A stretch of 64,000 nucleotides of DNA from NCBI GenBank assembly GCA_019787685.1, contig JAHNUO010000004.1, forward strand, positions 806,001 to 870,000, written 5' to 3'. The DNA is from Chiua virens. Its lineage: Eukaryota; Basidiomycota; Agaricomycetes; Boletales; Boletaceae. Of this stretch, positions 43,616 through 55,080 are shown piece after piece; position 1 is the first letter of the stretch; every line of letters begins with the position of its first letter. The translations under genes were made by a program, and so were the position numbers. A model generated the notes under the pieces. It ran no database searches and was not told the origin of the DNA. It worked only from the letters and a program-made list of their open reading frames with translations.

Positions 43616-46240
43616 CTAGAGTTTGGCTTTCGACTTGGTCCTGAGCTCCCTGGCCTGGTCCCGCAATACACGTCGAAGCAGTTTCCCGCTCGGGTTCTTA
43701 GGAATCACTTCGATGAACTCGACCCCGCCCGCGAGGTGCTTGTACGGCACCTTGTTGTCGGCCACGTGCTGAGTGATAGTCAGCGTCGGTAGCGTTCCTT
43801 CATCATGCATACATACCTTAATGATGGCTGCCTTGACCTTGGACACTTCAACCGGACTCGCCGCGACATGCTTAGCAACGTGCGCGTGCAACACGACAAA
43901 TGCCAGCGGCACCTCGCCACTAAACTCGTCTTCGACCGGGACGACACATGCATCCGCTACCTCGGGCAAACCGAGCAAGCACCCTTCTAGTTCCGCAGGC
44001 GCCACCTGGAACCCTTTGACTTTCATGATTTCCTGCGAACACGTCAGCACGGGGACATGCGAAAAGAAAAGAGATTCTTCACCTTGAGACGATCGACGAT
44101 AAATATTTCTAGGTCTTCTCTAACCGTCACTTCGTCCCCTGTGCACAGCCACCTATCGCGAGCTCGAGTAAGAAGGCGTCAACGAGCGATTAAGACAAGA
44201 ACTTACCCATCGACAAAGCTTTGCTTTGTCCTGTGTGCCGTTCAAAGTTCTCAACATTTTCTTGCGCAACAAAAAATACGAGTAAACTCACGCTTGTTCG
44301 TTGTTCCAGTACCCAAGCGCGAGTGACGGCGTCTTGACCTGGAGCTCCCCAAGCTCGTTGAAGCCTGCATGAGTACCATCCGTTTTTACGACTCGAACAG
44401 TGACGCCAGGAAGCAGCTTTCCAGCACTTCCTGATACACCAATCTTGACGTCGGGAGAAAACATGGTGACGGTACCCGATGTCTCAGTCATACCTGCGAC
44501 CGTCCTCGTCAAAACACGTACCACACACAGCCAGAACAAAAACAATACGGACCATAACCTTGGCCAATATGTGCATTCGGAATGACTTTCATAAGCTGGG
44601 CCGTGAGCTCGGCAGACAGTGGCGCTGCACCAGAAATCATGTATCTAATGCCAGAAAGGTTGTAGTCTTTGACAGCAGGATGCTAGTGACGTTGAGTTAA
44701 TTGCATGATGGTGCGCATTAAAATTTACCTTGCATAACAACACAATTTGGGGAGGTACGAGCCTACGATACTGTCAGTCAACTGAGCCAAGAGGTCACAG
44801 GAAAAACAGTACATGAGGGTCGTGACCTTGTGACGAGCGATGCTCCGCAAGAACTCCAAGAAGCTGAACTTGGGAACCACTACCAAGGTAACCTGAGAAA
44901 TGCGATTACTAGGATGTTGCCATCGAAACAAAAGGACATCCATACACCACAGAAAGTCAAGTAATGCAACTTGGGGTCGTACGTGAGCTGAGCGAATACG
45001 GTACACAAAATGCAGGAAACTCACACTGAGCACAAGACCATAGATATCTTAATCCGCAGAGCGTCAAAACGATCCAAGACGAGGACGAGGACCACCTACG
45101 GTATAATGGTAATACTGAATGGTTGCGCAGCGCTCAGCCCCGTATCAACAACACAGAACACATGCTCGACTTACTTCCAGCCGCAACGTCTCCAGGACGG
45201 AACCTCTGATCATCCCACGCATCTACGTTTTGGTTATTCCTGTTTTGGACCGCCATCTGAAGCACATTCACGATAGGCGCATAATGCGAGATCGAAACCG
45301 CCTACCAAGGTGTTTTGTTAAGCACACGTGAATCAGGTGACGGTCCACTCACCTTGGGCTTCCCCGTCGTCCCGCTTGAAAAGTTGAGGAACGCGAGCTT
45401 GGTCTTGGCCTCGCCAGGTTTCAGCCTGGGTTCGACGAAACACTGCTTCATCCGCAGCCCTTCTTGCACGAGTGCCTCGACGCTCACGTGAGCGCCGCCA
45501 GGGACCTCGTCGAACACCACGACGCGCGACTCTTGGAGGCCGGCTTGACGCGCGGCAGACACGGCCGTGTTCAACGAGCCCGAACCGCATATAACAAGGG
45601 TCGCTTTCGAGAGTTCGAGCTGGTGTAGTAGCTCGCTCGCGGTGTACGCCGGGTTCGCGCCTCTGTTGAAATTGAGTCGTGAGAAAATGGGGGGGAAACA
45701 CGACGCACGAGATGATACCGCCCAGCCTGTGCGTGCCCCAGATTGCCACCGGATAGTCTACGAGGAAACGTTGATATTAAAGACGTGACACGTTCGGACT
45801 CACCCGAGGCGACTTACCGACATGGTTCGGACTGAACAACACCACTGTCGTGCCAGCTCAGCAACCGAGAAAAATGAAGACAAACAAAGGTATTACCGAC
45901 ATCACCGTCCTCTACAAAATGTGGCACGTCAGATCTCAAGATACAGCCAAACCGAGTAACTGCCACTCACTGATCCCATACCGCGAGCTGAGGGCGTTTG
46001 CAAGCCCAAACGTCCGCGTACGTAACTGGCACTTCGTTAAGATCGATATGCACACCCGACGAAGACATTACACACCTCCTCGCCGTTGATATGTCTCCCC
46101 GTCGCATCCTCAATCAACCACGGAGTACCGCTCTTGCGTACAGGACGCAAAGGGTGGGACGAGTCGAGTATGAATTGGGGAATGGTCAGGTCATCGGGGA
46201 CATAACAGTCGAGGGGCCCGCTGGATATCTCAAAGGTCAT
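43616..46240 (-). CDS. 4-coumarate-CoA-ligase-like acyl-CoA synthetase, PTS1 (copy 1)
   Basis: The start at 46240 gives MTFEISSGPLDCYVPDDLTIPQ. The adenylate-forming motifs appear in order over many short exons: AIWGTHRLGGIIS, AFLNFSSGTTGKPK (P-loop), [55 protein letters not shown] and [12 protein letters not shown]. The catalytic Lys segment is [13 protein letters not shown]. The C-terminus SKAKL is a peroxisomal targeting signal of PTS1 type. I found no frame break, so this is the best-preserved of four related copies in the window. It should activate a carboxylic acid to its CoA ester in the peroxisome; the substrate is unknown. Confidence 0.9.
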
Positions 46241-46710
46241 CGTGGAGAAAAGGAAGAGAGGATGAACTTGAAAGAAAAGTGAGGCGCAATTTACAATGTA
46301 TGCTATTCGGATGATACTCGGCCGGGAGCCTAATTGAAGGGTCGCCAAGCGTTTAAGATAACATCACGTTGGTGGCTATACGTCCTATATAGCTAATGGC
46401 AGCCGAAAAACATCATGATGCCTAGCTTATCCTCGCTTCAAGTTGGCTGAGGCGGAATCCTCAAAAACCTTCATCCGGACTGGCTCACGATAATCCGGAA
46501 ATGATGTTCTCCTCAAGATCTGGGTCAGTTGGCGGTAACAATACCACATGTCAGTTTGTGTTTGATGTCACACGTTGAGAACTTGGGAGCCGACGAATTC
46601 TCGGACTTCGAGTGATGAATCGGTCGTAGTGCTGCCGCAACTCGGGTGAGGTCGAGGCGAGGTAACGTAACGTCGGGGTTTCACTCAGGTTGAGGTAGTC
46701 CGTAGTCCGC
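46241..46710. other. spacer upstream of ligase copy 1
   Basis: I see no gene. The left part is probably the ligase promoter. The right part has GAGGTnGAGG-like words next to the hAT remnant and may be decayed transposon end sequence. Confidence 0.35.
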
Positions 46711-47194
46711 CTAAAAAGAACAAGACCGTACCGCTAGTCGGCTCGAGTAGAGTTGATAAGCACTAGGTACATTCGTAAGACAAGCCTCTGTCCCAAATTC
46801 CAGTTCTGATTCAAACATTCCTTGCTCAGTATCACACCACTGGTTTTCGAATGAAAGCCGCTCGCTACGAAATAAGAAATTTAAAATCTGAAAGACTTCG
46901 AGTGTCTTCGGCAACAAACTATTCCGCCGTGCCGTGTCAGTGTCCTTCCCGACGAAAAGACTCGCTCACATGGTACTGAGGATGCCTGGACAGGAAGGAC
47001 ATCAAGGGCAACATAGCAGAGAAGCGGGAAAACATGCTTGTTTTCCTGGAAGCAGTGAGACACAATTCGAGCAAAAGAGCAGAGAAACCAACCTGCCAGA
47101 AACGGGAGGACGCCGATGGTTTCGTTATAGTGTAGCAGATGCACGGACCCGGATAGCGGCCACAATGCATACAAACGTAGACGTCCGAGCTCAT
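46711..47194 (-). pseudogene. hAT transposase remnant (C-terminal dimerisation region)
   Basis: Minus-strand fragments in two or three frames give PLLCYVALDVLPVQASSVPCERVFSS, then LLPKTLEVFQILNFLFRSERLSF. The ALDVLPVQASSVPCERVFSS type of motif is the hallmark of the hAT dimerisation domain. The frames shift several times and no catalytic region is present. Confidence 0.8.
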
Positions 47195-47486
47195 TTTTTG
47201 TTCATTTTGTTCACGAACTCGAGGTGTTTCATAACATCAATATGGGAATCCTGTTATATCGAGGTGAGTCAAGGTGAGGTGAGGTAGTGTCAACCTCAAG
47301 GTTCGCTTAGGGATCCGAGGTACACGTCACTCGAACCTCAAGATCGCCATGCGGCAGCACTAATCGGTCGAGACCAAATTTGACAAGTGTTTGTCTGACA
47401 AGGTGACTCAGATCGGTATCTAGGCACACTGCACTGATAACACAAAGTCAAAGCTTCGTTGGGACATTGCACGGTTGCGCACGATT

Positions 47487-48610
47487 TCAGGCTGTTGGAT
47501 TCTTCGGAATTACATGGACGAACTCCACTCCTTCAGCCAACCTCCAATTGTATCCGACCTTTTTGTCCGCAACATGCTGACAAAAAACAACCACGTCAGC
47601 GGAAGCGAAATCGAAGTACCTTTGAAATTTGAAGTTTGAATCGACTCTTTGATCCGCTCTTAACGCGCCCTGGGCATAAGACAACAAAGGCAAAGGGAGT
47701 TCGCCGCTGAATTCATCAGGAACGTCCGGGTGGTCAAAAGTACAGCCTTCCAGCTCCTGAGCTGGCACTACTTGGAACCCTCGCAGATCATCTAGTAGGT
47801 TTAAATTTAATCGGTCCATGGTTCGATCGAGAACGAAAATTTCGCCTTTCTGGTTCATCTTGACTTCATCCCGGTACGAAGCCATCTGACAAGTCGTCAT
47901 TAGCTACTAGTGTGAGTGCTTCATCATACGATATGTTTCACCCCTTCACAAATGTCTCCGTGCTGCACGGAGGACCGTGTCAAGTTTAAGATGAGTCTGA
48001 AAGAGAATCACACACGTACGCTTCTGGATTTCCCGCATATCCCAAAGCAAGAGACGGTGTGCGCACCACCAACTCTCCGGGTTCGTCAAACTCGGCGGGC
48101 GTTTCTCCACTCTATCAGTTACAGTGATTCCAGGGATGTGACCAGCACTGCAGGATTCAGTGGTCCCTGAGGTGTGCCTGGTAAGTATGTTAACATGATA
48201 TCTCCGCGGCAGAAAACTTTGCCCAATGACCGCATTCGGGAGATCTCAACCGGTCGCTCCATCTGCTCTCGAGACAGCGGATCCGGAGCTGCTCCACTGG
48301 TCAAATATTGGACGTGACTCAAATCGTAATCCTTGACAGCCGGATGCTAATCCTCGTGCGTGAACTGAGGACCTACCTTACAGCGAAGTACAACCTGAGG
48401 TCACGTACGATATATATCAAAGTGTCAGTCGTCGTGTTCCCACCAGCACCGCAAATATCACCAGGTCTGAAACGTCGATCCTCCCATTTCACGTTGGGAT
48501 CATTCACTCTGCCGTGAGCAACGAGCTGGATGATGTTGGTTAGTCCCACTAGCTTAGAAATTGAGGAACGCCACTTTCGTCCTTCCCTCACCAGGTTGTA
48601 GCACGCCATT
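47487..48610 (-). pseudogene. decayed 4CL-like ligase (copy 2)
   Basis: Minus-strand fragments match the other ligases in order: [15 protein letters not shown] followed by a stop and SGT, NIIQLVAHGRVNDPNVKWEDRRFRPGD, YLTSGAAP and [46 protein letters not shown] and GVEFVHVIPKNP. The N-terminus is missing and there are internal deletions, frame changes and an early end before the SGK segment. It is clearly derived from the same family as the copies at 55081 and 58177. Confidence 0.88.
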
Positions 48611-48957
48611 CAAGATTCAAGAACCGTGCTTGGGGACTTGATTCAGTGGACCGTCATATGTATCACTGCATACGCCCACATTATCGTATGCTTACTTCCG
48701 TCGTTCTCGTATGCCGGCGTCACTGACAACCGTTTACAGTAAACATACTTTACGATTAGTCGTATGCAACCAGGCAATCGGTAATATGGATCTGAAAGAC
48801 CTTTACTGGCGAATCGTGGAGATAGGCTCGAGGATGAATCAGATCCATGGGTGCGAGAGATTCTGGCATGGTGGAACAAGTAAGCGTAATTGGCGTGTCT
48901 TATACCAACTCCATCACTTTCATAGGCACAGGCTGCATTGACAATCCCAGCAATGCA

Positions 48958-49622
48958 ATGGCCCCGCCTAAATCCTTGAAAAGCAAGGAAGCGAAGAAAG
49001 GTGGAGCTGGCAGTGATGATGACATGTCAGTAGTCCGTGCTCAAAGGGCAAAGGGGTAAGGCGAAAGCCACAGTGGAAGATCGCTTCAACTCTGACCCAG
49101 AGTCAATTGCGCCCGTGCCCCTTCTGCCAAGCCAAAGCGATCTGAGTACTACGATGATGAGAACATTGAATACTTCAACTCTAGGCCGGAGTCTATCGCT
49201 TCCCATGCCTCTGTTGTAAAGCCAAAGCGACTCGGATACGAAGCGGCCCCCAAGAAGCTCTCTTCCCGCGCTGATGACGGGGTCGATCTCCCTGAGGTCC
49301 CCGTGCCTCTGTTGCAAAGCCAAAACGATCTGAATACGAAGCGGCCCCTAATGAGCTCTCTTCCCGCGCTGATGACGAGGTCGATCTCCCTGAGACCCCA
49401 TCTAGGAACAGTGTACCCCGGGCCTCTGTTGCAAAGTCAAAGCGACTCGGACACGAAGCGGCCCCCAAGAAGCTCTCTTCCCGCGCTGATGACGAGGTCG
49501 ATTTCCCTGAGGCCCTCGTCTAGAGACAGCGTGCCCCGTGCCTCTGTTCCACAGCCGAAGCAAATTGAACACGAAGCGGCTTACAGGAACCCCTCCAACT
49601 CACCGACTAAGAGACCAAGGTG
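48958..49622 (+). pseudogene. degraded gene with Lys/Ser/Arg-rich repeats
   Basis: From ATG 48958 the product begins MAPPKSLKSKEAKKGGAGSDDD, then changes frame. The tandem repeats at 49210-49590 encode ASVAKxKRLGxEAAPKKLSS and RADDEVDxPE in one frame. Stops and a surplus base in the third unit interrupt it. I recognise no domain; composition suggests a nuclear or transposon-associated protein. Confidence 0.4.
49210..49590 (+). repeat. tandem repeat, units of 98, 117, 118 bp and a partial unit
   Basis: Units begin with TCTGTTGnAAAG at 49210, 49308, 49425 and 49543. They share GAAGCGGCCCC and CTCTCTTCCCGCGCTGATGA almost unchanged. The 117-bp unit is 39 codons. The first unit lacks 19 bp and the third has one extra base. 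Confidence 0.85.
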
Positions 49623-50547
49623 ACAACGGCCCCTGCCCGCCGCCGCCGCCTGCGCCTCATTCAAGAGCAATATGGTAACCACTACAATGTCAATTTTAAT
49701 GCCTGCACCATCATTCAAGCCACCAATCACGACTCTGCTGACGAGGGTGTGGTAGCCCATACTGATTCACTACCGTGACTTCTCCCAGCCCACTGATGAT
49801 GTCAATGGTGAAGCGGCAATCAATGTCCCCCTCCCAAGCGTCGCCGTGTCCACTTGAAACTCCCCCAAGCTACTGGCACCACCCAAGACGATGATGATAC
49901 AGCTCCACCGCCTCAGGAGAAGGCAAAGGAATCCACAAAACCTAGATCTCAAATCGCACTAGCAAACTGGAACCTCATGCATCGAAAGCGCGCCAATGGA
50001 TTCTAAAATCCAAGTATGTCTTCACTCCTGACGTGCTAGTTTACTAATCCGAATACTATTATTAGACTTACAGAGTTACATACTAGGATGTACCCGTGCG
50101 GCATGAGACGCTTGGTGGACTCCGAACGCTGACTTGAATCAATTTTAGGTTAGCAATCCATCACATCATATATTCGGTCGGACTCCAACTAGCCTGGGCA
50201 CAAGATCATGTTTCAAATTCTACATACTGGAGAGGAGCCCCGTCCTCTTGAAGTAACTAGCTCCATCAACAGCAACGAAGAATCACACTCTGGCTAGCAT
50301 CACAAGTTCTGTGCAATCCCACTGTAGTGCCGAGGTGGACAAGTGGACAAGCTCGAGGTCTAGGACAACAATATCAGGTATGAGAATAGAGCCCAGATTC
50401 GAACGAAAGTGACGATGCCGTGTTGCAGAATCCCCCCTCAACTCCTGCCAATACGGGAAAGAAAAAGTAAGCAGGTCGAAGATGCAAGCAAAGGTGATAT
50501 ATCCAGCCTATTATTATCATCGTACTGTCTCACTATTCATTTTTAGG
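49623..50547. other. 0.9-kb spacer
   Basis: I see short basic or acidic open stretches but no recognisable gene. Confidence 0.35.
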
Positions 50548-51240
50548 GGCGCTCACAGACCAGACGAATCTCCTCTCACTCCGAAAAATGGTACCCGTCT
50601 CCGCGGGTCTTGCAATTTGCACCGCTATCTCTGCCTTCGACACCGTCATTGTAGCAACAGCAATGTCTACTGTCAGTGCTGCGTTCAATACCGGATCAAT
50701 TTCATCATGGGCATCTACCTACATGCTCACTTGGACGACCTTTCAACCACTGTACGGTCGATCCAGCCATATTTTCGGTCGCAAATTGGCTTTTTGTACG
50801 ACCGCGGCTGTACACATGATCGGAACTACTGGTTTCTCGGCGTCCATCCTCCAATCAATTGTCTTTCGTGGCATTGCTGGTGCCGGAGGTGGCAGCATCC
50901 AGAGCATGGTTCAGATCATTGTTTCCGGTATCGCCAGTCTTCGAGACAGGCGTGTTCTTCGTGTTTTCGTATGGTGATTCATTGTTTTTTCACGACAGAG
51001 GTAAATATCAAGGTATTATTGCCGAAGCCATCGCTCTCGGTTGCGCTGCAGGACCTCCTGTTGGTGGTGCTCTGGCCGAAATGGTCTCTTGATCTTGTTT
51101 TCAGCTTGCAAATATTTACCACGGAGTAGTGATGTCTCTGGATCCTTCTTCCGGTCTCGTTTGTTGCCATCTGCGTCATAATCTATTCTCGCGTGTCCTT
51201 TCTCTGGAATCCTTGTCCTTGCTTTATCTTGCATCTAGAA
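50548..51240 (+). pseudogene. truncated MFS transporter (DHA/TRI12-like)
   Basis: A TTTTTAG acceptor at about 50547 is followed by LTDQTNLLSLRKMVPVSAGL, AISAFDTVIVATAMSTVSAAF, SYMLT-like sequence and LYGRSSHIFGRK (the MFS loop 2-3 motif), then GIAGAGGGSIQSMVQIIVSG. A second exon gives GKYQGIIAEAIALGCAAGPPVGGALAE (motif C region). It then breaks at a stop after EMVS, and later helices are unrecognisable. Upstream exons and the second half are lost. An intact homologue would be a drug or toxin exporter with 12-14 helices. Confidence 0.8.
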
Positions 51241-51690
51241 ATGGAAAGGCGCACATTTACCAATTGTGCCCAATAAGTGATCCGTCTTGATATAAGTACG
51301 TACAACAAACCAATCCATGACCGGTGCGCTCAGTGTATATCTTCAAACACGTGACGGTGACTGGCATATACATTGTCATGTTTAACAGGTAAGGACGCTC
51401 CGGACTGTCTTACCAACTTGCTGACCCTGATGGGTCGTTCGCAGCGGCTTCGTATTTATTTCTACGCTATATTATTTGCCGTAAAATTGCCAAGTTGCGC
51501 TGGGATACTCACCAATCCAGTCTAGAGTGTTTTTGCTTCCGGTGCTCGTTAGTCAGACGTCCGCAACTTGCTGGACCACCCACCGTACGTACCCTTAGCC
51601 TATTTCTCTCCCTTTCAAGTACTGCCACCAAACTGAGCAGGTGATGGCAGCCTTGGTTTCAACTTAACTTCTTCGCTCAAGATAGAGGAG
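51241..51690. other. 0.45-kb spacer
   Basis: No gene seen. The right end is probably the promoter of the small gene at 51691. Confidence 0.3.
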
Positions 51691-52133
51691 ATGAAATATC
51701 GTGCCGGCCGAGCTGTGGATCAACTCCGGTAGGAATATTCACGATGCAAAATCTTATTTTTGCATACTTATGAGGATCACTTATCCTTCCTCGTCGCAGT
51801 TTTGTTTGTCCCATCATCGCGTGCACCATAGAAAGGGATGGTGATACTATCCGATGGGTTTATACGTCAACCACTGATGGGGAAACATGGCTCGATTTCA
51901 CTTATGCTGTTGAAGAACGAGGAGCATCACTGAACCCCGCCGAGTTTGTGAAGGCCATGGATCTCACACCACTCCCTTATACAGACAGAGCAGGCACTAC
52001 TACTTATTTCAGGGTCTACCTGCTTACAACCTCGAACGAGGGGAACGATAATAACACGGACTGTACTTTCATGCTTCTCACACCATTGATGGAGTCTCCG
52101 AGTCACACTGCATGGGCTGAACCTGGTGCGTGA
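51691..52133 (+). CDS. hypothetical 123-residue protein
   Basis: Two exons, 51691-51728 and 51800-52133, join in phase across a 71-nt GT-AG intron. They give MKYRAGRAVDQLR followed by FVCPIIACTIERDGDTIRW. The product is mildly acidic, with alternating hydrophobic residues and a Thr/Asn-rich loop (TTSNEGNDNNTDCTF). There is no signal peptide or membrane helix. I do not recognise a family. The precise exon join is the main support. Confidence 0.5.
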
Positions 52134-52633
52134 ATGGATGTCTGGAAAGGGTATGGAGGTCACGATCAGACTTTCAGAAGAGTGGGAGAACCTTCCGGTG
52201 GACCCGATCACCGCGACGGGAGGACCAATTTAAGAATGGGAAACATCGGGAAGAGAGCTCCTGCAGTATGTAATCGGGTGAAGGAACGGACCGTGGTGGG
52301 TTTTGATACTCTTTCTTTCTAGCTAGTAAGAGTGAAGACATCTGCAACCTTTTAGCATCATATCAGCCTTCCACCTTCATCTCGCCTACCGAATACCTCC
52401 GAACCGCTGATCCGTTGTACCATGACCTTATCTAAGCGTCTGAGCATGTTATTCGAGTTGAGTTATTATCGGCAAGTGTCTTGCTACGTTCCAACACCAA
52501 GGTGTAGGAGTGAGTTGGTAGATCGTCATGAAGCAAGAACTCATTATGCGCGTACCCTTTATCTCTCTTAGTTTCAGGTAGCAGGTATTCTCTGACAATG
52601 CAAGTACTTCGACCTACTAACTGATACAAATAG
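52134..52633. other. 0.5-kb spacer, convergent gene ends
   Basis: This lies between the 3' ends of the hypothetical gene and the aldo-keto reductase. I see no gene here. Confidence 0.3.
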
Positions 52634-54140
52634 CTATGTACGTCCACATTTAGAGTAATAGCGTACAACAGGTTTCACTTTCAACCAGGTACTATTCAAT
52701 AGATCAACGATTTCTTCGCTGAGAGGACCGCCATCACTACACCCATCAGTTTCATTCATTTCTCAGCGGAAAGTGCAATCGGGACTTACTTTTCCCGCAA
52801 GACAGATTCCAGCTGTTTGAGGTTACTCGCTCCGATGATAACGCGATCTCCAACTGCTGGATCGAGTCCGCTGTGGTGCTGCAACCACCTCAAGGCTGCC
52901 TCTGAGAGTGTCATATTATTCTCTTCCTAAAGTTGGCCGGCAACTGGCGTGAGTACTAATATGGGATACCGATAGAGGCGGGCTCTTACCAGTAAGCCTT
53001 TCAGCTCCCTGACCGTAGGTAACATGGGAATATAACGCTGCTGCAGACTGTTAGCGGCAATCGAGACCTTTGGGTCCCACCGTCCACCAGCTTCTTTGGC
53101 ATCCTCCTCGGTTAGAATCCGTCCAGCTAGGATACCACTCCTATTAAACACGGATGGGCCCACGACCCCGCACTATCAAACGAATTATTCACGTACGCAA
53201 GCGGACTGTAGGCGTAGAAGCGGATTCCAAAGTGTCTCAGGCAAGGCAAGAGTCTGAAAACGATATCACGTTACGATGATGCTTGGCAGCGTATTCTCGA
53301 CGCTTGAGCGGATACATACTCTGGTTCGATGGTTCGCTCGATGACATTATACCGACCTTGATAGACTGTGGGTTTGACCCAGCCATGCTTATCGGCGATG
53401 CACGCCACTTCAGTGACCTACACATTAGAGCCTCAGCCCAAGACGTATATGAAAAATTGGGTGCGAGACGAACTTCCCAAGAACTATACTGACTTAGCCC
53501 CAATTCCTCGCTGGTCATGATCAACGAAAAACTGTCAGATAGGATCCAACTGGAAGCTCACAAAAGTCCCTCTTTGTACAGATCGTTTACAGCACGCAGC
53601 GTCTCTTCAATGGGGGTCGTTCTATCTGGTGCATGTAAATACAGCGTTTGTATTTTGACGCGTCCAAGGGCTTTGACTGATGCTACCAATGATTCCTTGA
53701 CCTTCTCCGCTTCGAGCCCGCCTGCTACCATGGGGTGTACTCTGTGTATCACTTTAGTCCTTCATGGTCAATATTGGGTGCGCTTCTAAGACCTACTTTG
53801 TGTCAACGGTACATCTCTTCAAGTCAAGCTCGCCGATGATCTAAGAAGAAATTCATTTCAACATCTCAACAGGGGCTTCCGCACTACCGTGCATTCTGCA
53901 TGGTTACCTCTTCAGATGTACCATAAATTCGCGAACTGTCGAGCTTGTCGTGACCGTAGCTAACATATAAGTTGACCAGGTTTTGTGCGTCTTCGACTGT
54001 GTTGACCTTGGCACCCAACGGATAAGCATCTCGGCCAAACTGGGCGGCTCCCTACCGGCGTGAAACAACATGAGTGATAGTGGCATGACATCATACATAA
54101 CTAGGCGACTGACCAAGACGAGTTTGATGCGGGGAGACAT
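52634..54140 (-). CDS. aldo-keto reductase, AKR7 (aflatoxin aldehyde reductase) type
   Basis: The start at 54140 (MSPRIKLVL) joins GAAQFGRDAYPLGAKVN after a 57-nt intron. Further exons give KLDSSRIYGTSEE (catalytic Tyr), DTKVHPMVAGG (Lys), IQTLYLHAPDRTTPIEETL (His), GLSQYSSWEV, FGIRFYAYSPLA, GRILTEEDAKEAGGRWDP and GDRVIIGASNLKQLE (NADPH-binding segment). The end is LSEEIVDLLNSTW plus about 17 residues. Order and spacing fit the AKR7/KCAB-like group that reduces aldehydes with NADPH. No frame break seen. It sits between two groups of acyl-CoA ligase copies, so aldehyde reduction next to acid activation is possible but unproven. Confidence 0.9.
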
Positions 54141-55080
54141 GGCTATGTATTAGAGGTGGCGTCAGATGGAGGACAGAGGTGTTTCACTGGCGAAATTTAC
54201 GCACCACCCGGGCCGTAAATGCGTAGGCCATCGGTAAGTCGGCAGCATAGCCACCATCGGTGTGAGCGAGCAGGTGCGAGTGCGACGAGCCGCGTCGCAC
54301 GAAGGGCGGGTCGAGCAGGGGTCTGAATCACACAGTGAAGGGGCGCACGCGCCAGAGAAAAAACATTATTATTGCAAAAGGGCGCGGGTGTGACGTGAGA
54401 GTGACAAGTCACGCATGATGCTAAGAAGTAGTCTTTTCCGACTAGTAAAGCCGTGTTACATATGTACCGCTACTTATTAATACTAGCACTTGTACTGCGG
54501 TGGCTCTCAGCGTTATCTGCGTGAGTAATGCTGCATAGATATGGCCGACATCGGACATCTGACCAACAATGACTGTCGGCCCTTTTCATGCGCTGTTCAC
54601 TTCTTCGCCATAGTGAATGATTATCCTCAAGTTGTGACGAAGGCCGGGATCAGTACGTAAGCTGTAGTGAAATTTCTACGCGCAACCCATCTGACTGGGT
54701 AACTCACGCATTTATCGTGCCGTTTCACGCTAAGTCTGGTGATGAGATGAGCCCGCGGCATCATGCAATAGACCCTCGGTTCACACACTGCTTCCGAGTC
54801 AAGGTAAGTTGATTCGAATATTCAGCGTTGAATCATACTTCCATTTAGAAGCTTTTGATATTCGAGTCGCCGCCTGACTCGGAGACACTATGTACTCTAT
54901 AGTACAGTGAGAAGTGTGCCACGCTGTCATGGGGATACGATAACTATTAGCTATCGTACGTAAACCGGGGCAGATATATTTGAAGACGGTGCCCTCGTGT
55001 GGGCGGTCAGGTACATCCGGTCCTTCTCTTTCTCTCAGACTCGTTGGGAGTGCTTTTTTGATCTACATATCAAATTGTTA
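54141..55080. other. spacer; right end is ligase copy 3 promoter
   Basis: I see no gene. From about 54916 (CCACGCTGTCATG) to 55080 the sequence is clearly related to 58038-58176, so the promoter was duplicated together with the ligase gene. Confidence 0.55.
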
